NCBI RefSeq assembly: GCF_905147045.1
Contig: NC_065899.1
Span: forward strand, 1,934,501-1,998,500
Length of the DNA: 64,000 nt
Origin: Nymphalis io
Lineage: Eukaryota; Arthropoda; Insecta; Lepidoptera; Nymphalidae
Direction: 5' to 3'
This document shows, one piece after another, positions 10,122 to 23,100 of this stretch (position 1 is the stretch's first letter; the number at the start of each line of letters is the position of its first letter). Position numbers and translations under genes: made by a program. The notes beneath the pieces are model-generated. The model was not told where the DNA came from, made no database searches, and saw only the letters and a list, made by a program, of their open reading frames with translations.

Positions 10122-13100
10122 TTACAGCAGCAATTCTGTTAAATATTCTTCAAATTCTTCTTCTCTTGTTTTCTCTTCAACTTCCTGAACACCTGAAATT
10201 CATTACACAGAACTTAGTAAGCAGTTATTATACAGCATTTTTTTTTAATTTGAAGGCACAATTTCATAAAAACAATTTGATAACGCCTGAATTGAGCGAT
10301 CTGTGATTTTTTTATAATTGCTGGGAAGGATATTGTCTCCAATCCATATGTTGGTAAGTGGTAGTAGAGTTCAAACGCGACGACGGCCAGTAGTCGGGAA
10401 GAATGTTCTGCACTAACCCCGCAAGATGCCTCTGCCTCGTTTGAAGGAACAAGACTTTGTTTTTACATTTAGACTACAGGTTTGCGGGGCGGTGCCTGGG
10501 CGTTTACCTCTAGTCGATTCTAATGGCAGGTAGAGTAAAGATAAAACAACTTCGACCTTTAATTAACATTATATCATTGGTAAGTTTAACTATTCTGTGG
10601 TTATTTATTATGAATGAATAAATTGCGTTTACTGTCAGTGATGTTGTTATAGAAATTTTGGAAGTTAAATTAAACTAAATATTAAGTTACGGGGAGTAAT
10701 GTTTTTTTTTTTATTCATTTATTTTAAAGAGGGTTTTTTCTTTAAGAAAATACCACCCTCATAGTGCTTACAGAACATTAAACTTTTCACATTGCTTAAT
10801 TACATCATTCATGTCATAGCGTTTACATCATTCTTAATAAGATCATTCACTAGCTTTTACAAAACTTTCGCTGGTTCTGATGGAGGGTCAGCGAGGACAC
10901 TGTTACATGCCCCCACCTCTCCGCAATAATTAATTATACGTAAAAAATATATTCTATCAGCTTCGTTTCGAGCACACTCCATTATTACATGATACGTGTC
11001 TTCTATGATATTACATACGCTGCAATTAGGTGAGGGTGTTTTACCCATAAGGAAACCAAAGTTATTTAATGGAATGTGTCCGGAACGAAGTCGAAGAGCT
11101 GTAACAATTGAAGACCTGGTCATATTGGGACCATCAAACCAAAGACTTTTCCATAGGCTAGGCTGCATTGTTCTGTACCAGACCCCCTTAGTATGCGATC
11201 GCTCATCAAAATACTCTCGGGGAGTAATGTTGTTTATAGAGATATTAATCAATATCTGTTTAGTGCATATATATATATATAACATTATGACGACGACGTT
11301 GACGAGCCGGTTGGCGTGGTTGGTAGAACATTTGCCTTTCACGCCGAAGGTTGTGGGTTCGATTTCCCACCCAGGACAGACATTTGTGTGCATGAACATG
11401 TCTGTTTGTCCTTAGTCTGGGTGTAATTATCTATATAAGTATGTATTTACAAAAGAAAAGTAGTATATGTAGTATATCAGTTGTCTGGTTTCCATAGCAC
11501 AAGCTTTGTACAAGCTTAATTTGGGATCAGATGGCCGTGTATGAAAAATGTCCCAGGATATTATTATTATTATTATATATATATATTTCATAGGTATAAG
11601 CAAATCATGGAAATGGAATTTATAAATCTATGTATTGTTATCTTTATTCCCCTTGACATTGGAGTATATTTTATATTCCAATGCCACACTTGTTGATCGA
11701 AGGCTACACTAGAAGAATCACACAGCTAGAAGCGCAAACAAATACCGTTCAACGTTATTTTTGTATTATTGATGTATTTGGATCTATCCCACGATACTGT
11801 TAATTATTAATTGCGTTCGTGTATGTACCACCTCATTGTATCCAATTTTGCGAACGAAATAAATTAATAACGAATAAATTCCATGTATAGTCAATTTATT
11901 TCTTGTATTTAAGTTAAAATAACTTTAATTTATAATTTAAGTCAAAATATTTGCATGTCCTTAGCTGTTAAATAATGTAGTTAAAGATTCTTAACGAACG
12001 CCTAGTCTAGTAATATGTAATTACAAACAAATATAAACATAAAAGCCGAGATGGCCTAGTGATTAGAATGCGTGAATCTCAACCGATGATCGTGGGTTCA
12101 AACCCGGGCAAGCACCACTGAATATTCATGTGCTTAATTTGTGTTTATAATTCATCTCGTGCTTGACGGTGAAGGAAAACATCGTGAGGAAACCTGCATG
12201 TGTCTAATTTCATTGAAATTCTGCCATCGGGCTATTATACTAACCCGCATTGGAGCAGCGTGGTGGAATGAGCTCCAAACCTCAAAATGGAGAGGAGGCC
12301 TTAGCCCAGCAGTGGGACATTAACAGGCTGTTACTGTATTTGTATGTCATAAATATTTCAAGTTATAGTTTCAATTTAGAATTGAGTCGTGAAGCATACG
12401 GACTAAGTATGTTAGGGTACAGATTCGGGTACAAGCTATTTAAAGTATTGATCTCATAGAAGATTATTACTTTTCAACTAGTTGGACATATTCTAACAAT
12501 AAGATGTTTTATTTGTGACAGTTTGCTATTGCCATATAAATAAATTATCATTGTAATTTGTTATATTACCTTTTTTCCACAATGACTCTTCAATATCACC
12601 AATCTTCTCGTCCGTCTGTGCAGAAGTAGATGGTTCGTCTACCGCGGATTCAGATGGTACGATTTCGCCTTCTTCATTTGCACTATCATCTTTTTCCTTG
12701 TCAGTGTGTTTTCTCTTTTTCTTTTGGTTCTTTTTAAGTCTTTTAATTTCTCGTTTTTTAGATTTATAATTTAATTTTTCTGAACATATCGGACAGAGAC
12801 CTATAACAATTCATTTTATTAAATTGTTGTTTTTTTTTTTTTTTTATAGAATAGGAAGGCGGACGAGCATATGGGCCACCTGATGGTAAGTGGTCACCAA
12901 CGCTCTTAGACATTGGCATTGTAAGAAATGTCAACCATCGCTTACATATCCAATGCGCCACCAACCTTGGGAACTAAGATTTTATGTCCCTTGTGCCTGT
13001 AATTACACTGGCTCACTCACCCTTCAAACCGGAACACAACAATATCAAGTATTGCTGTTTTGCGGTAGAATGTTACCAAGTAATTATCAATAAAATCAAC

Positions 13101-15205
13101 AAATCGTGTACATGAAAGGTCATTGATATCAATGAGAGATACCGAACATTCTAGAATACATTTAAAAAAGTTCGTAGTTAATTATTTAAAACAAGAACAT
13201 TAAATTCACGCTTCATATTCTAAATTTAAAACGGGTGAAATTGCGAAGCGCAGTTACTTATATATATTATTATATAATATAACATACTAAAAACTTTTAC
13301 GAAACGCGCTGCACCTTCGGGTATAAGTTTAGTGTATATTTGTTTAATAGCTTTTCTCAGTTATACAAAAAAACTTCTCATTAATTAGTATAGCTTTCTA
13401 GAAATACCGTAACAATGTTTTTTAACCAATAATTTTTTAATTTACTAAAGCAGATTTTGTATAACTGATATCTAAACCATATTATGGCTTCAAATATCTG
13501 ACGTAGGCAGTCACTTCATAAAGACCGATCCATACATGACCGATATAATGAATAGAATATTAAGATAGATTCGAGATGGCTTAGTGGATAAAAAACGAAA
13601 ATCTTAACTAAAGGTCATGAGTTCGAATTCTGAACTGAGTATTCATGTCTTTAATTTTTTTTTTACAATTAATTCGTCGTTAATCGTTTTAATCGACGAG
13701 GAAAACATCATAGACATATTCTGCCACAAGACCGCAGTAGAGTGGTGAGGTGGAATAAACTTAAAACCTCTTTAGAGGGAGGGAAGACCTTTTATATAAA
13801 GTCCAAATATTTTATATTCTGTATAAATATACTTACGTAATTTCACAAGAGCATTCTTCTTTTCATTATCTTCTAAATATGCGAAATTAACTTCCCAAGA
13901 TTTGAGCTCTCGATCTTTGCTACACGTTTTCTCGCCACATTGAAATTGTCCTTTTCCCAACACCACCTCTCTTTCAACACGCCATCTTAGAGCTACCTTT
14001 ATAGATTAAATATTTTTACATGCTTTAATTGTTGATATACATAAAATATTCGAAAAAAATATTTAATTAATAAATTATTCTAATAATTGCAACATCTAAG
14101 CGGCATTTTTTGTTACTAAAAAAATAATATAGTTCATTTTTATTAAAATTACGTGACAAATAAATTTTACTAAAGTTTTTGTTTTATTTTTGCCAATTTT
14201 CAATCATAGTAGTTGCTTGCGACTTAAAACCTTCACGTAAGATTCAGTATACGAATATAATATTGTTAGCTTTAAAAACGACTTTATTGAATATGAATAT
14301 ATAAAATACTATAAGCAAAACAAACGGACCGACGCGCAAAGTGAAGTTTAGAATAAGATTCTAATCAAAGAATTTTTTGAACTCACAATGAGTATCAAAA
14401 TATGCACGACTGTGCACATTCATAGATAAGCGACCGATAAATTAATCTTAAATACTTCAAGATCGAAATAAAAAAGTAGGTATCTTTAATATTTTTCTAT
14501 CTGTAAAACAACTAATAAATTTACTAACATCTATTATCAGAGAAACTTAAAATACAACGAAATAAATCAACCGATTTAAAAAAAAATCTGTATCTTTCGT
14601 GCATTTAGGAAACAAGGAGTGGCGAGCAGATGTGCGCTACCGTGCATCGGTGCGGGAGAATGCCATGCCATGCTATATTTAGCCTACGAAAAGGCACTAT
14701 GGCTATTGTTGCGCTCCCCGATACATCACACAAAGGAAGGACTCTGTAGCAAAAAAGGCAATTGAGTTCCACGAGGGATCGTCCCCATCTCATCCTTAAT
14801 ACTTAGGGGAGAGTAATGCGCATAAATTATCACCGATGTTGCCTTTAAAACCGTTAACGCACGTAAATACAGCTGCACTGATTTAACAGTTTCGACAACA
14901 ACATTTATTTTCCAATTAAATATATAACTTACTTTGTTTTCTTTGTATCTGCTCAGATCGCATATACAGTATTCTTTAAAGAGTTTATCGTAATATTTTT
15001 TTGCCAATTGCTTTTCCCACGTATCCGCAACCTCGTCGTCCTCCCAGAGAAACTTGTGGTTTTCTCTTATAACGTCAAGGTCGGTTCTATCTCTAGAAGT
15101 GTCTCGTTTCAGTAACGTAGAGGAACCCTTGGCATTCAAACAATAAACATTAACAAGATACTTATGTAACTCAAACGGATTAAGATTACGTAACCTTGCC
15201 GACAT
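10122..15205 (-). CDS. FRA10AC1: FRA10AC1 homologue, complete, four exons
   Basis: Minus-strand exons are 15205-14933 (ATG at 15205), 13996-13837, 12800-12570 and 10192-10122 (stop TAA at 10124-10122). The phases fit at each junction (AAA/GTA, C/GT, G/GT) and give about 244 residues, against about 315 in human. Conserved blocks are RTDLDVIRENHKFLW, WEKQLAKKYYDKLFKEYC, DLSRYKENK and LRWRVEREV, then GKGQFQCGEKTC and LKSWEVNFAYLE with NALVKLRLCPICSEKLNY; the last two carry four cysteines that look like a zinc-binding set. A lysine-rich segment follows, then the acidic EEEFEEYLTELL terminus. FRA10AC1 is a nuclear protein known from a human fragile site and found with spliceosomes. The N-terminus is shorter than in human, and an upstream exon cannot be excluded. 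Introns hold SINEs, a poly(A) retroposon and a LINE fragment. Confidence 0.92.
10704..11217 (-). mobile_element. 5'-truncated LINE with 14-base target-site duplication
   Basis: The minus-strand frame down to 10857 reads as a non-LTR reverse-transcriptase C-terminus (LRSGHIPLNNFGFLMGKTPS, then CSVC, H, C spacing). A poly(A) tail shows as a T-run at 10702-10712. CGGGGAGTAATGTT flanks the insert at 10690-10703 and 11218-11231. The family is probably jockey-like; not certain. Confidence 0.85.
11299..11575 (+). mobile_element. tRNA-derived SINE, family A (copy 2)
   Basis: It begins GACGAGCCGGTTGGCGTGG (box A region), has GGGTTCGATTTCCC (box B with one extra T), a conserved body with a CTGTTTGTCCTTAGTCTGG stretch, and ends in an ATT-repeat tail. 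Three copies in the window define the family. Confidence 0.8.
12044..12334 (+). mobile_element. Family B SINE in FRA10AC1 intron
   Basis: Head, box B and GCAGTGGGACATTAACAGG end are all present. Its left flank is shared with 8931-8994. Confidence 0.85.
12830..13075 (-). mobile_element. Family C retroposon in FRA10AC1 intron
   Basis: T-run, GGAAGGCGGACGAGCATATG, and the body to TGCTGTTTTGCGGTAGAAT. The last part is missing. It lies about 30 bases from the exon at 12570-12800. Confidence 0.8.
13569..13795 (+). mobile_element. Family B SINE, degraded
   Basis: It starts TTCGAGATGGCTTAGTGG and keeps GAGTTCGAATTC and the GAGGAAAACATCATAG part. The centre is shortened. Confidence 0.6.
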
Positions 15206-16842
15206 CGCTACCGTAACCTAGAACAAAGGGAAAACGACCTATTTAATTTTGATAATAAATAAAACATGTTTTGCAACAAACAACTCTTTAATAAAATCGA
15301 CAATTATTACATTTTCTATAAAACAGTTCATAATCCATAAAACTGATCTTAGTCTAATTGTCATGATGAGTTATAACAAGGTGCATTTTAGATAAATATT
15401 TAATAATTGCTGTTAGGCTTCAATAAATAATGTTACATTTGTGCACAATTTAATATCTACTCTGAATATTATTGTCAGTCTTGTAGATTTTTGTGTATTT
15501 TATTTGGCTCAATCTAAATTCTTAACTCTATGAACTATTCATGCATCTAAAAATCTAATTATTAAATATAATAAATATATTAAAATGTAATTATTGCCTT
15601 AATCTAAATATAAAAAAAAAATCAATAATTATTTTATATGCTATTGACAATCAGTAAAAATAGTAGAGTGGCACGATTGAAAAATTAAATAGCTTTGGTT
15701 TATTAGCCAATTATATCTTTGGAATTAATTAAAAGTTACAAAGTTGACTATCCCATAAAGAAAACAAATACATTAAAATATATTTGACTTTGTCATCTCT
15801 TATAGAAAGACAAAACACCTTATTTCGTTAAATATATCCTCACTGTTTAACATTTGTGATGTTTGTTCCAATAATTTTTCAATTAAGCTTAAAATACAAT
15901 AATATACTTATCTATTATATGCTAATTGTTCACAATGGCTTAACTAGATTATGAAACTGAGACCATAATAACAGGAATTTTATTTCAATAATGCCTCATT
16001 AGAATCATATACAATAATGAATATGAAATTCTATAAATACAAATTTGGTATATATCTTATCTTTTCCCATGAACTTTATAATATCTAAAGAATATTTGGT
16101 TTGATATTTATTACTTAAATAAATTAGAATAGGCACATTAGACGATATTGCTTTGGTTACAACACAGTTTTATAAAAATCACTTCAAATACTTATCTAAA
16201 ATTTGGCAAAGATACACTTTACATCTGGTATAAAATACCTTTATAGTAAAGGGTTACAAAAATATATATTTGTTTAAAGCTCTTAGAGTGAAGCAGGAAC
16301 AATTATTATTAGTTTTGTGACAAATTCAGAGTATGTAAAAGGCCTCAAATTTAAAGTATTAATTCATTTTATCTTATACAAACACTACAATGTGTGTAGC
16401 TATCATAAAATTATTGGACGCTTGACCTATATCCACATGTTAAAATATCACTTTATCATATCTAAGGCAACTTTGGATCAAGATATGTGACATTGTAATA
16501 AAGCACCTATGAAGGCATATATTTAATATCCTTAAGAATCCCGAACATGCATTAATAATTGCATATATAAAAACCTTATTCAAAAGCAACTACAACAGCA
16601 CACCAAGAGAGTGGACACACTCACAATAACACACCGATATGACTAAGTTATCAACTAGAATGTGAATTTTTCAATTTGGTATAAAACAATGCATAATTTT
16701 ATTAACAATCATATGACTAAAATTTTTGGCAAATAGAGAATTGGAAAAAAGTATTTGTGTAAGACACTTCACAAACACTGAAGAAACACTGTATGTTTAT
16801 AATGTTTGTGATGCTTTACACGGCTCAGACTATGCCTGGTTT
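15206..16842. other. AT-rich spacer between FRA10AC1 start and zinc-finger stop
   Basis: It contains the zinc-finger gene 3' UTR side (polyadenylation signal near 16700) and presumably the FRA10AC1 promoter near 15210-15300. No conserved coding segment or recognisable repeat family copy was seen. Confidence 0.5.
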
Positions 16843-17823
16843 TTATCCATGTGTCTTCTCATGTTTCTTCATATTATCAGATCGAGTGAAGGCTTTGTCA
16901 CAAACACCACAATAATATGACTTTTGCTTGGTATGTACAGTCATGTGACGGGACAGTTCACTCTTAGTTACAAATTTTTTCTCGCAAACTGTGCAAGCGT
17001 GTTTACGAACATTCAAGTGGAACTTCATATGTATCGACAATGAACTTGACTGAGAGAATGCTTTGTGACAGAGCTCACAAACGAAAGGACGTTCTCCAGT
17101 GTGTTTTCGCAAGTGATTCATAAATCCTGTTTTAGTATAATCTTTTTGACAGAGATGACAAAAACTTGATTTTGAATCTAACATACCGGGGAAATGGCTG
17201 TTTATGTGTTTTCTTAATTCCCAGTAGCTTGGAAATTTCTCTGCACAAACATGACAAGGATATTTCTTTTCTTCGGTGGGTTTAGCACTACATTGATGTG
17301 AGGACAACATTTGCTCACTGGGAAACATTTGGTTACACTGGCTACAAATATGACTAGCCTCTGAATCGGTTGATAGAGTTACCTCCAAATAATTTTCTAT
17401 TGACATTACATTTCCGTTTGAGCTATCAGCATCATCATTATTAATTTGAGGCACTTGGTCGTTATCGTTATCTGTTATGTCTTTGGTATCCATTTTAACT
17501 ACAAAATTTCTATAATCTAATATTTCTTTACCTGAATTATTATTGTCTGGCTCTACAAGTCGTAAGACGGGCGATACGCTTTGGTCACGGTCCGATGTCG
17601 TCTTCTCGTTATCTGAATGTTCAGGTTTAGAGGATACGTTGTTGTCAGACTCCCAGCCATTTTCTACTATTTCTACATCTGAATCGGAATCTTCAGCACT
17701 CGAAACGGAATTATTCACTAAATGGAATCCGATATCATCGAAACGCAACACATTTGGTGGAAGTTTAACCCCCACAATAGCCTGAATCGCCTGCCATGAA
17801 AGCTCCTGGGGGTTGTTCTGCAT
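16843..17823 (-). CDS. C2H2 zinc-finger protein, single coding exon
   Basis: The protein has 326 residues from the ATG at 17823. A stop lies in frame 24 bases upstream, and the intervening GTG is not needed. The N-terminal half is acidic and serine-rich (EDSDSDVEIVENG) with no ZAD or BTB domain visible. The C-terminal half holds about six Cys2His2 units, the first (CSQCNQMF...HQC) and third (CHLCQKDY...HLRKH) irregular and the last three regular, ending CDKAFTRSDNMKKHEKTHG. One canonical TGERPF linker is present. The array suggests sequence-specific DNA binding in the nucleus, but the target cannot be read from sequence. A minus-strand AATAAA lies at 16703-16698. The gene is divergent from RNASEH2A, with about 1.5 kb between start codons. 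I do not recognise a specific orthologue. Confidence 0.9.
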   Translation of the reverse strand: MQNNPQELSWQAIQAIVGVKLPPNVLRFDDIGFHLVNNSVSSAEDSDSDVEIVENGWESDNNVSSKPEHSDNEKTTSDRDQSVSPVLRLVEPDNNNSGKEILDYRNFVVKMDTKDITDNDNDQVPQINNDDADSSNGNVMSIENYLEVTLSTDSEASHICSQCNQMFPSEQMLSSHQCSAKPTEEKKYPCHVCAEKFPSYWELRKHINSHFPGMLDSKSSFCHLCQKDYTKTGFMNHLRKHTGERPFVCELCHKAFSQSSSLSIHMKFHLNVRKHACTVCEKKFVTKSELSRHMTVHTKQKSYYCGVCDKAFTRSDNMKKHEKTHG

Positions 17824-19359
17824 ATTAAATCGCACTACTCTAACCTACAAACGAGCGTTTAAGTATTACAAGAGGAACACATTAAGCTAAAAAATCTATT
17901 AAATATATAACAACAATTACCTGTTACGTGCACGATTTTGAAAATAAATAAGCAGATGACACTTATATTCTACATCTAAAAATATTATGCTATCACTGCA
18001 CTTCTGTATATGGATGCGTCTTTGTCATTGAGTTTGAAATGGAATTGAAAACTCAACAAGTAATGAAGCGGAGACAGTGCTTTAGTTAAGCGCAAAAAAG
18101 CAACCAATAATAATAATTGTGTGCGTAGCTTCACACATGAACGAATTGTACGATGTTCTCTCAGTTGATGGTTTATTGAAACACGGATAGATAAATTTAA
18201 GGAAACTATAAAGAGATTCTTTGATTAGCTGATAAACATCCTAATATATATATTAAGCAAATAAGCTATTTATCTACAATAACTAAAATAACAAATCATT
18301 TTAACTAAGTACTTGTCATTAGCTAATTATTCTAATTCATTAGTTGTTATTTCTTTTATAAGTCAAATACTTATATATAATTATAGCCTATTGTGTAAAA
18401 TAAAGTTATACTTAATTAAGTAATTTTCCAGTTAGAACAAATATTTGTAACAGACATGTAACAGATTTAAAAAAAATGAATCAATAGAGAGTACTTATCG
18501 ATAACTTTCCCGCTTTTGAACCAATTGAGATTTTTATTATTTGATTGGGTAAAGGTAATTTTAATTTATTACATTTTAAATAAATACATATATGTGAGTA
18601 AATTACGAACAGACAGCTAGTGGATTTTTCACTAGTGTCTAGCTTATAACAAGCTGTTGTGTATATTACTCAAGAGATGTCTTCGCCATGAACCATGAAA
18701 ATATTTTAATTGATTCTACTTTTAATACTTTTACCATGAGATTCCTATATTATTCAGATGAAAAAAAAAGCGAACCACTACTATTGGTGGTGAACTGTTT
18801 TTGTAAACATGAACGTATAGATGTACATTTAATATAAAAACTGTTTTTACCATTACTTCTGTCAGTAAAACATAAAATTAACTTTATTTTTAATAAATAT
18901 TTTTCTTAGTCGGTGGAGTTAAAGGAACGCATAATATTAGAAAATTTAAATATGTATTATTTTTATGTAGTCAATTATCTATTTTTTTTAATTAAAAATT
19001 ACTATCGTTTTATTTTAAATACAATAAAGTAGGCTAAATATTACGAGTTATTAAAGACATATTTTTATTAGAAAAATTTATAAAAAAAGGTTCTAACCAT
19101 AATGAGTATTATTGTATCGAAACTTTATATTTTTATAAAAACAAATAAATAATATATATGTATAATAAAATATTGTATTTTTTATTGTTAAAAGTAAAAA
19201 TGAATGCATTATAGTGTGTGTCAAATTATGTTACTGTCAAGAATATTTTACACCTATGCATTTAATTTTGGAGGGATATTCAGTTTTTTGTTTACAAGTT
19301 ATGAGTGATTCCTTTTGAAATAGAGTTAGAAGCGCTTTAATTATTTTTTACATGAAGTA
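17824..19359. other. AT-rich divergent intergenic region
   Basis: It lies between the divergent zinc-finger and RNASEH2A genes and so should contain both promoters. No TATA-initiator pair stood out. It holds no recognised repeat family copy or open frame worth reporting. Confidence 0.5.
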
Positions 19360-20072
19360 ATGGCATCTCTCGAGGCTTTGCACGATTATATTAAATCGAA
19401 AAACAATTATACCAAATTTGTAAATAGTTCTGAAGTACCAGAAACTTGCAAATCTGAGCCATGCATGCTTGGTGTCGATGAAGCCGGCCGTGGTCCTGTG
19501 CTAGGTAAGGTTGACAAATATGTAAACCAACATGTCCTCTATTCAATTAAGAGAATTCTTAGAATATTAAATAAATTTAAAACTATATATGTAATGTAAT
19601 CTCTAGTATGAAGAACCGAGGAGAAACCTTCTAGTTATACTTTTATACGAATTGTGTGTGAAATATTAATGTTATTATTTATATGTAGCTGCATAACATA
19701 ATAGCCAGTAACAAGTCTTAACAAAATATCTATTATATTAGTAATTATTAATAGTAGTAATTATAAATATAAAATATGTAGTCAATTTAATTTTAATAAA
19801 ACGGCAGATATTTTTTTTTCTATATATATTGTTATTTAAGGCCCAATGGTGTATGGAATTGCATACTGCCCTATAAGTCACAAGGAAGTTTTGCAAACCT
19901 TAGGATGTGCTGACTCAAAAGCGCTGACAGAAGAAAAGCGGGATGAGATTCTACTCAAAATGTTTTCAGAAGAGGAAGCATTGAACAATGTTGGATGGAT
20001 GGCAGAAGTTATTTCTCCAAATTACATTTCAAATTCAATGTACAGACGAGCTAAGCATTCACTTAACGAGGT

Positions 20073-20103
<31 letters not shown>

Positions 20104-23100
20104 CTTATGTACTGGTACAGTTGTTCTGTCTTACAAATAAGCATGTTCTTAAACTGTAGTTGATAACCAATGTTTTGGCTTAGTAATTCAAAAAAAATTC
20201 TGCTAAATAATGCTATTTTTTATCGTTGTAATCAAGGTGATATAAAAAAATTTGATCTGTTACATAAATGTTCTCTGTTAAAATATATATGTTCCTATTA
20301 TGAAATATGCTTTTCCTATATCCAAAAATACTAGTTTTTAAGTCTGATTAATCTTGCTGGTAAATTTATCTTAATAATTTAGTTCATTTAAGTAAAACAA
20401 TTCATAAAATTTTTTGCAATTATTCGTTTTTTTTTTTTATATTTATATCTTTCTTCATTTTATAAATACTGTGGGGTTTTACTTCTTGTGTGTTTTTGTG
20501 GTTAAAATGTATTGTGATTCTATATCCTTACTTAGATTATGAAAGCGAATGTGACTTTGGTTGTTACAGTTCTTAACTGATGATCGTGGGTTCAACCCTG
20601 AACAAGCACCACTGAGTTTTCATGTGCTTAATTTGTGATTATAATTCATCTCGTACTTTACGGTGAAGGAAAACATTGTGAGGAAACCTGCATGTGCCTA
20701 ATTTCACTGAAATTCTGTCACATGTGTATTCCACCAACCCGCATTGGAGCAGCGAGGTGGAATAAGCTCCATACCTTCTTAAAAAAGGAGAGGAGGCCTT
20801 AGCCCAGCAGTGGGACATTCACAGGCTGTTACTGCTTTGTTACAGTTTGATGTCTTAACTACTCAACCACTTATCATGAAATTCAGATTTCAAGTTATTA
20901 CACAAACGACATAGGGACAGATAAAGACAGAGTACATGATACCTCACCCCCTCGCACATGAGTGATAAATGCCCTTGCCAATGTTAAAAGTTATTTTTTT
21001 ATCAAACTGATAGATTTGTGTAACATTAAAGAAGTATAAATTATGGAATATTTATTGTGTGTTTTCCACATTCATAGGAATGTTTAATTATATAAAGCAA
21101 TTCAATTAAAAAATGCAAATTAAATGTTTTCCTGCACCTGCATTTATTATATACCTATTATATAAATAGAAATAGCATATTCATTACTCATTATGTAATT
21201 ACTGTTACATTTTGCAATTAATAAAATTGTATTTTATGAATATATATTATTTTTAAATATTCTCAGACTATGCATCCATGCCCTTGCTTCATTTAAAATA
21301 CTAATAATAATTATTGTATATAGCAAGCATTAACTCCAATTGGCTATGCGGATGCAGAATTCACTGGTGGTAGGGCTTTGTGCAAGCTCGTCTGGGTAGG
21401 TACCACCCACTCATCGGATATTCTACCGCAAAACAGCAGTACTTGGTATTGTTGTGTTCTGGTTTGAAGGGTGAATGAGCCAGTGTAATTACAGGCACAA
21501 GGGACATAAAATCTTAGGTCTCGAGGTTGGTGGCGCATTGGCGATGTAAGCGATGGTTAACATTTCTTACAATGCCAATGTATAAGGGCGTTGGTGACCA
21601 CTTACCATCAGGTGGCCCATATGCTCGTCCGCCTTCCTATTCTATATAAAAAAAGGAATTTCGTGGTCTCTATTCAAGATCATGTCTTCTGGTTTCAGTT
21701 AGCTTCCATAACTGAGCTGGTCTATGTAACATTGCCATTTTAATGGTTTAAATTCATATGTAATGTCTTAATACATTCCAGGTGTCAATGAATTCAGCAA
21801 TAAGCCTGATAAAAAGAGCCATAGTGCTTGGAGCTAACATTGCAGAGGTTTATGTGGACACAGTCGGACCACCCGAGAAGTATCAGGCTAAGCTTAGTGA
21901 AATTTTTCCTAATATTAAAATTACTGTAAGTAGATATTGGTCTAATACTACTCTATAATAGTAGCAGCTAGTAAATATTCTGTAGAGAAGGTCATGCAGG
22001 CTGGTGGGTAACATAAGGTGGATTTTGGTGTGACACATGAATTTCTCACGATGTTTCCCTTCACCGCCAAGTACGAGACAAACACAAATAAAGTGCATAG
22101 AATTTCAGTGGTGCCTGTCTGGGTTTGAACCCGCAATCATCATTCAACATTCTCATATTCTAATCTCTGGGCCATCTCAACCTTTTAACTCAATTTACAA
22201 ATAATTTTATGTTTAGGGTCCGTTCACACAGACCGGCTCGGAGAGCATCGGCCTGCTTTTTTCTTTTCACACAGACCGGGTCGTATACGCTTGGAATTGG
22301 CCGGAGCGGAGCCGCCAACTATTTCACATCGACCGGCTGGAAGAGATCTGAAAGTGGGTGCGAGCGAGAAAGAGCACGCAAGCGGAGCCGGTCGGCTCCT
22401 TTTATTACTTCACACGAAGCGCGTTCAGGCATTTTTAATGACAAAAAAGGTGCAAATGCAAAAATAAACTTTACTACAATCACTCAAAACACTGTTTCCA
22501 ACGTGATAAAAATCTGCTCTCCTCTCCGAGCCGGTCTGTGTGAACGGACCCTTAATCAGTTAAGAGTAATAATAGTAATAAAGAGACGAGCCGGTCGGTG
22601 TGGTTGGTAGATACTTGCACGCCGAAGGTTGTGGGTTCGATTCCCACCCAGGACAGACGTTTATGTGCATGAACATGTATGTTTGTCCTGAGTCTGGGTG
22701 TAATTATCTATATAAGTATGTATTTACAAAAGAAAAGTAGTATATGTAGTATATCAGTTGTCTGGTTTCCATAGCACAATCTTTGTACAAGCTTAATTTG
22801 GGATCAGATGGCCGTGTGTGAAAATGTCCCAGGATATTATTATTATTATAATATTTATTTGATTTGGTTATTTATTTTCTAAATCCATTTTATTTTTTAA
22901 AATAAAGTTTACTCTCTTAAACTTGAAGGTGGCGAAAAAAGCTGATTCCATTTATCCAATCGTATCAGCGGCGAGTATAGTGGCGAAGGTAACGAGAGAC
23001 CATGCTCTTAAAGTGTGGGAATTCCATGAGGGTTTGGAGATGAACCATAAAGAATTTGGCAGTGGTTACCCTGGGGGTAAGATGTTATCGAATAAATCTA

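Noticed and set aside
10996..11415. Plus-strand open frame opposite the LINE fragment
   Set aside because: It is the shadow of the minus-strand reverse-transcriptase frame, extended into a SINE.
17824..17835. Zinc-finger protein start four codons upstream of 17823
   Set aside because: The upstream codon is GTG, not ATG, and a stop lies just before it. The ATG at 17823 is preferred.
22209..22610. Open frame of 133 codons in the RNASEH2A intron
   Set aside because: It coincides with the MITE and its GC-rich inverted repeats, and no domain is present.
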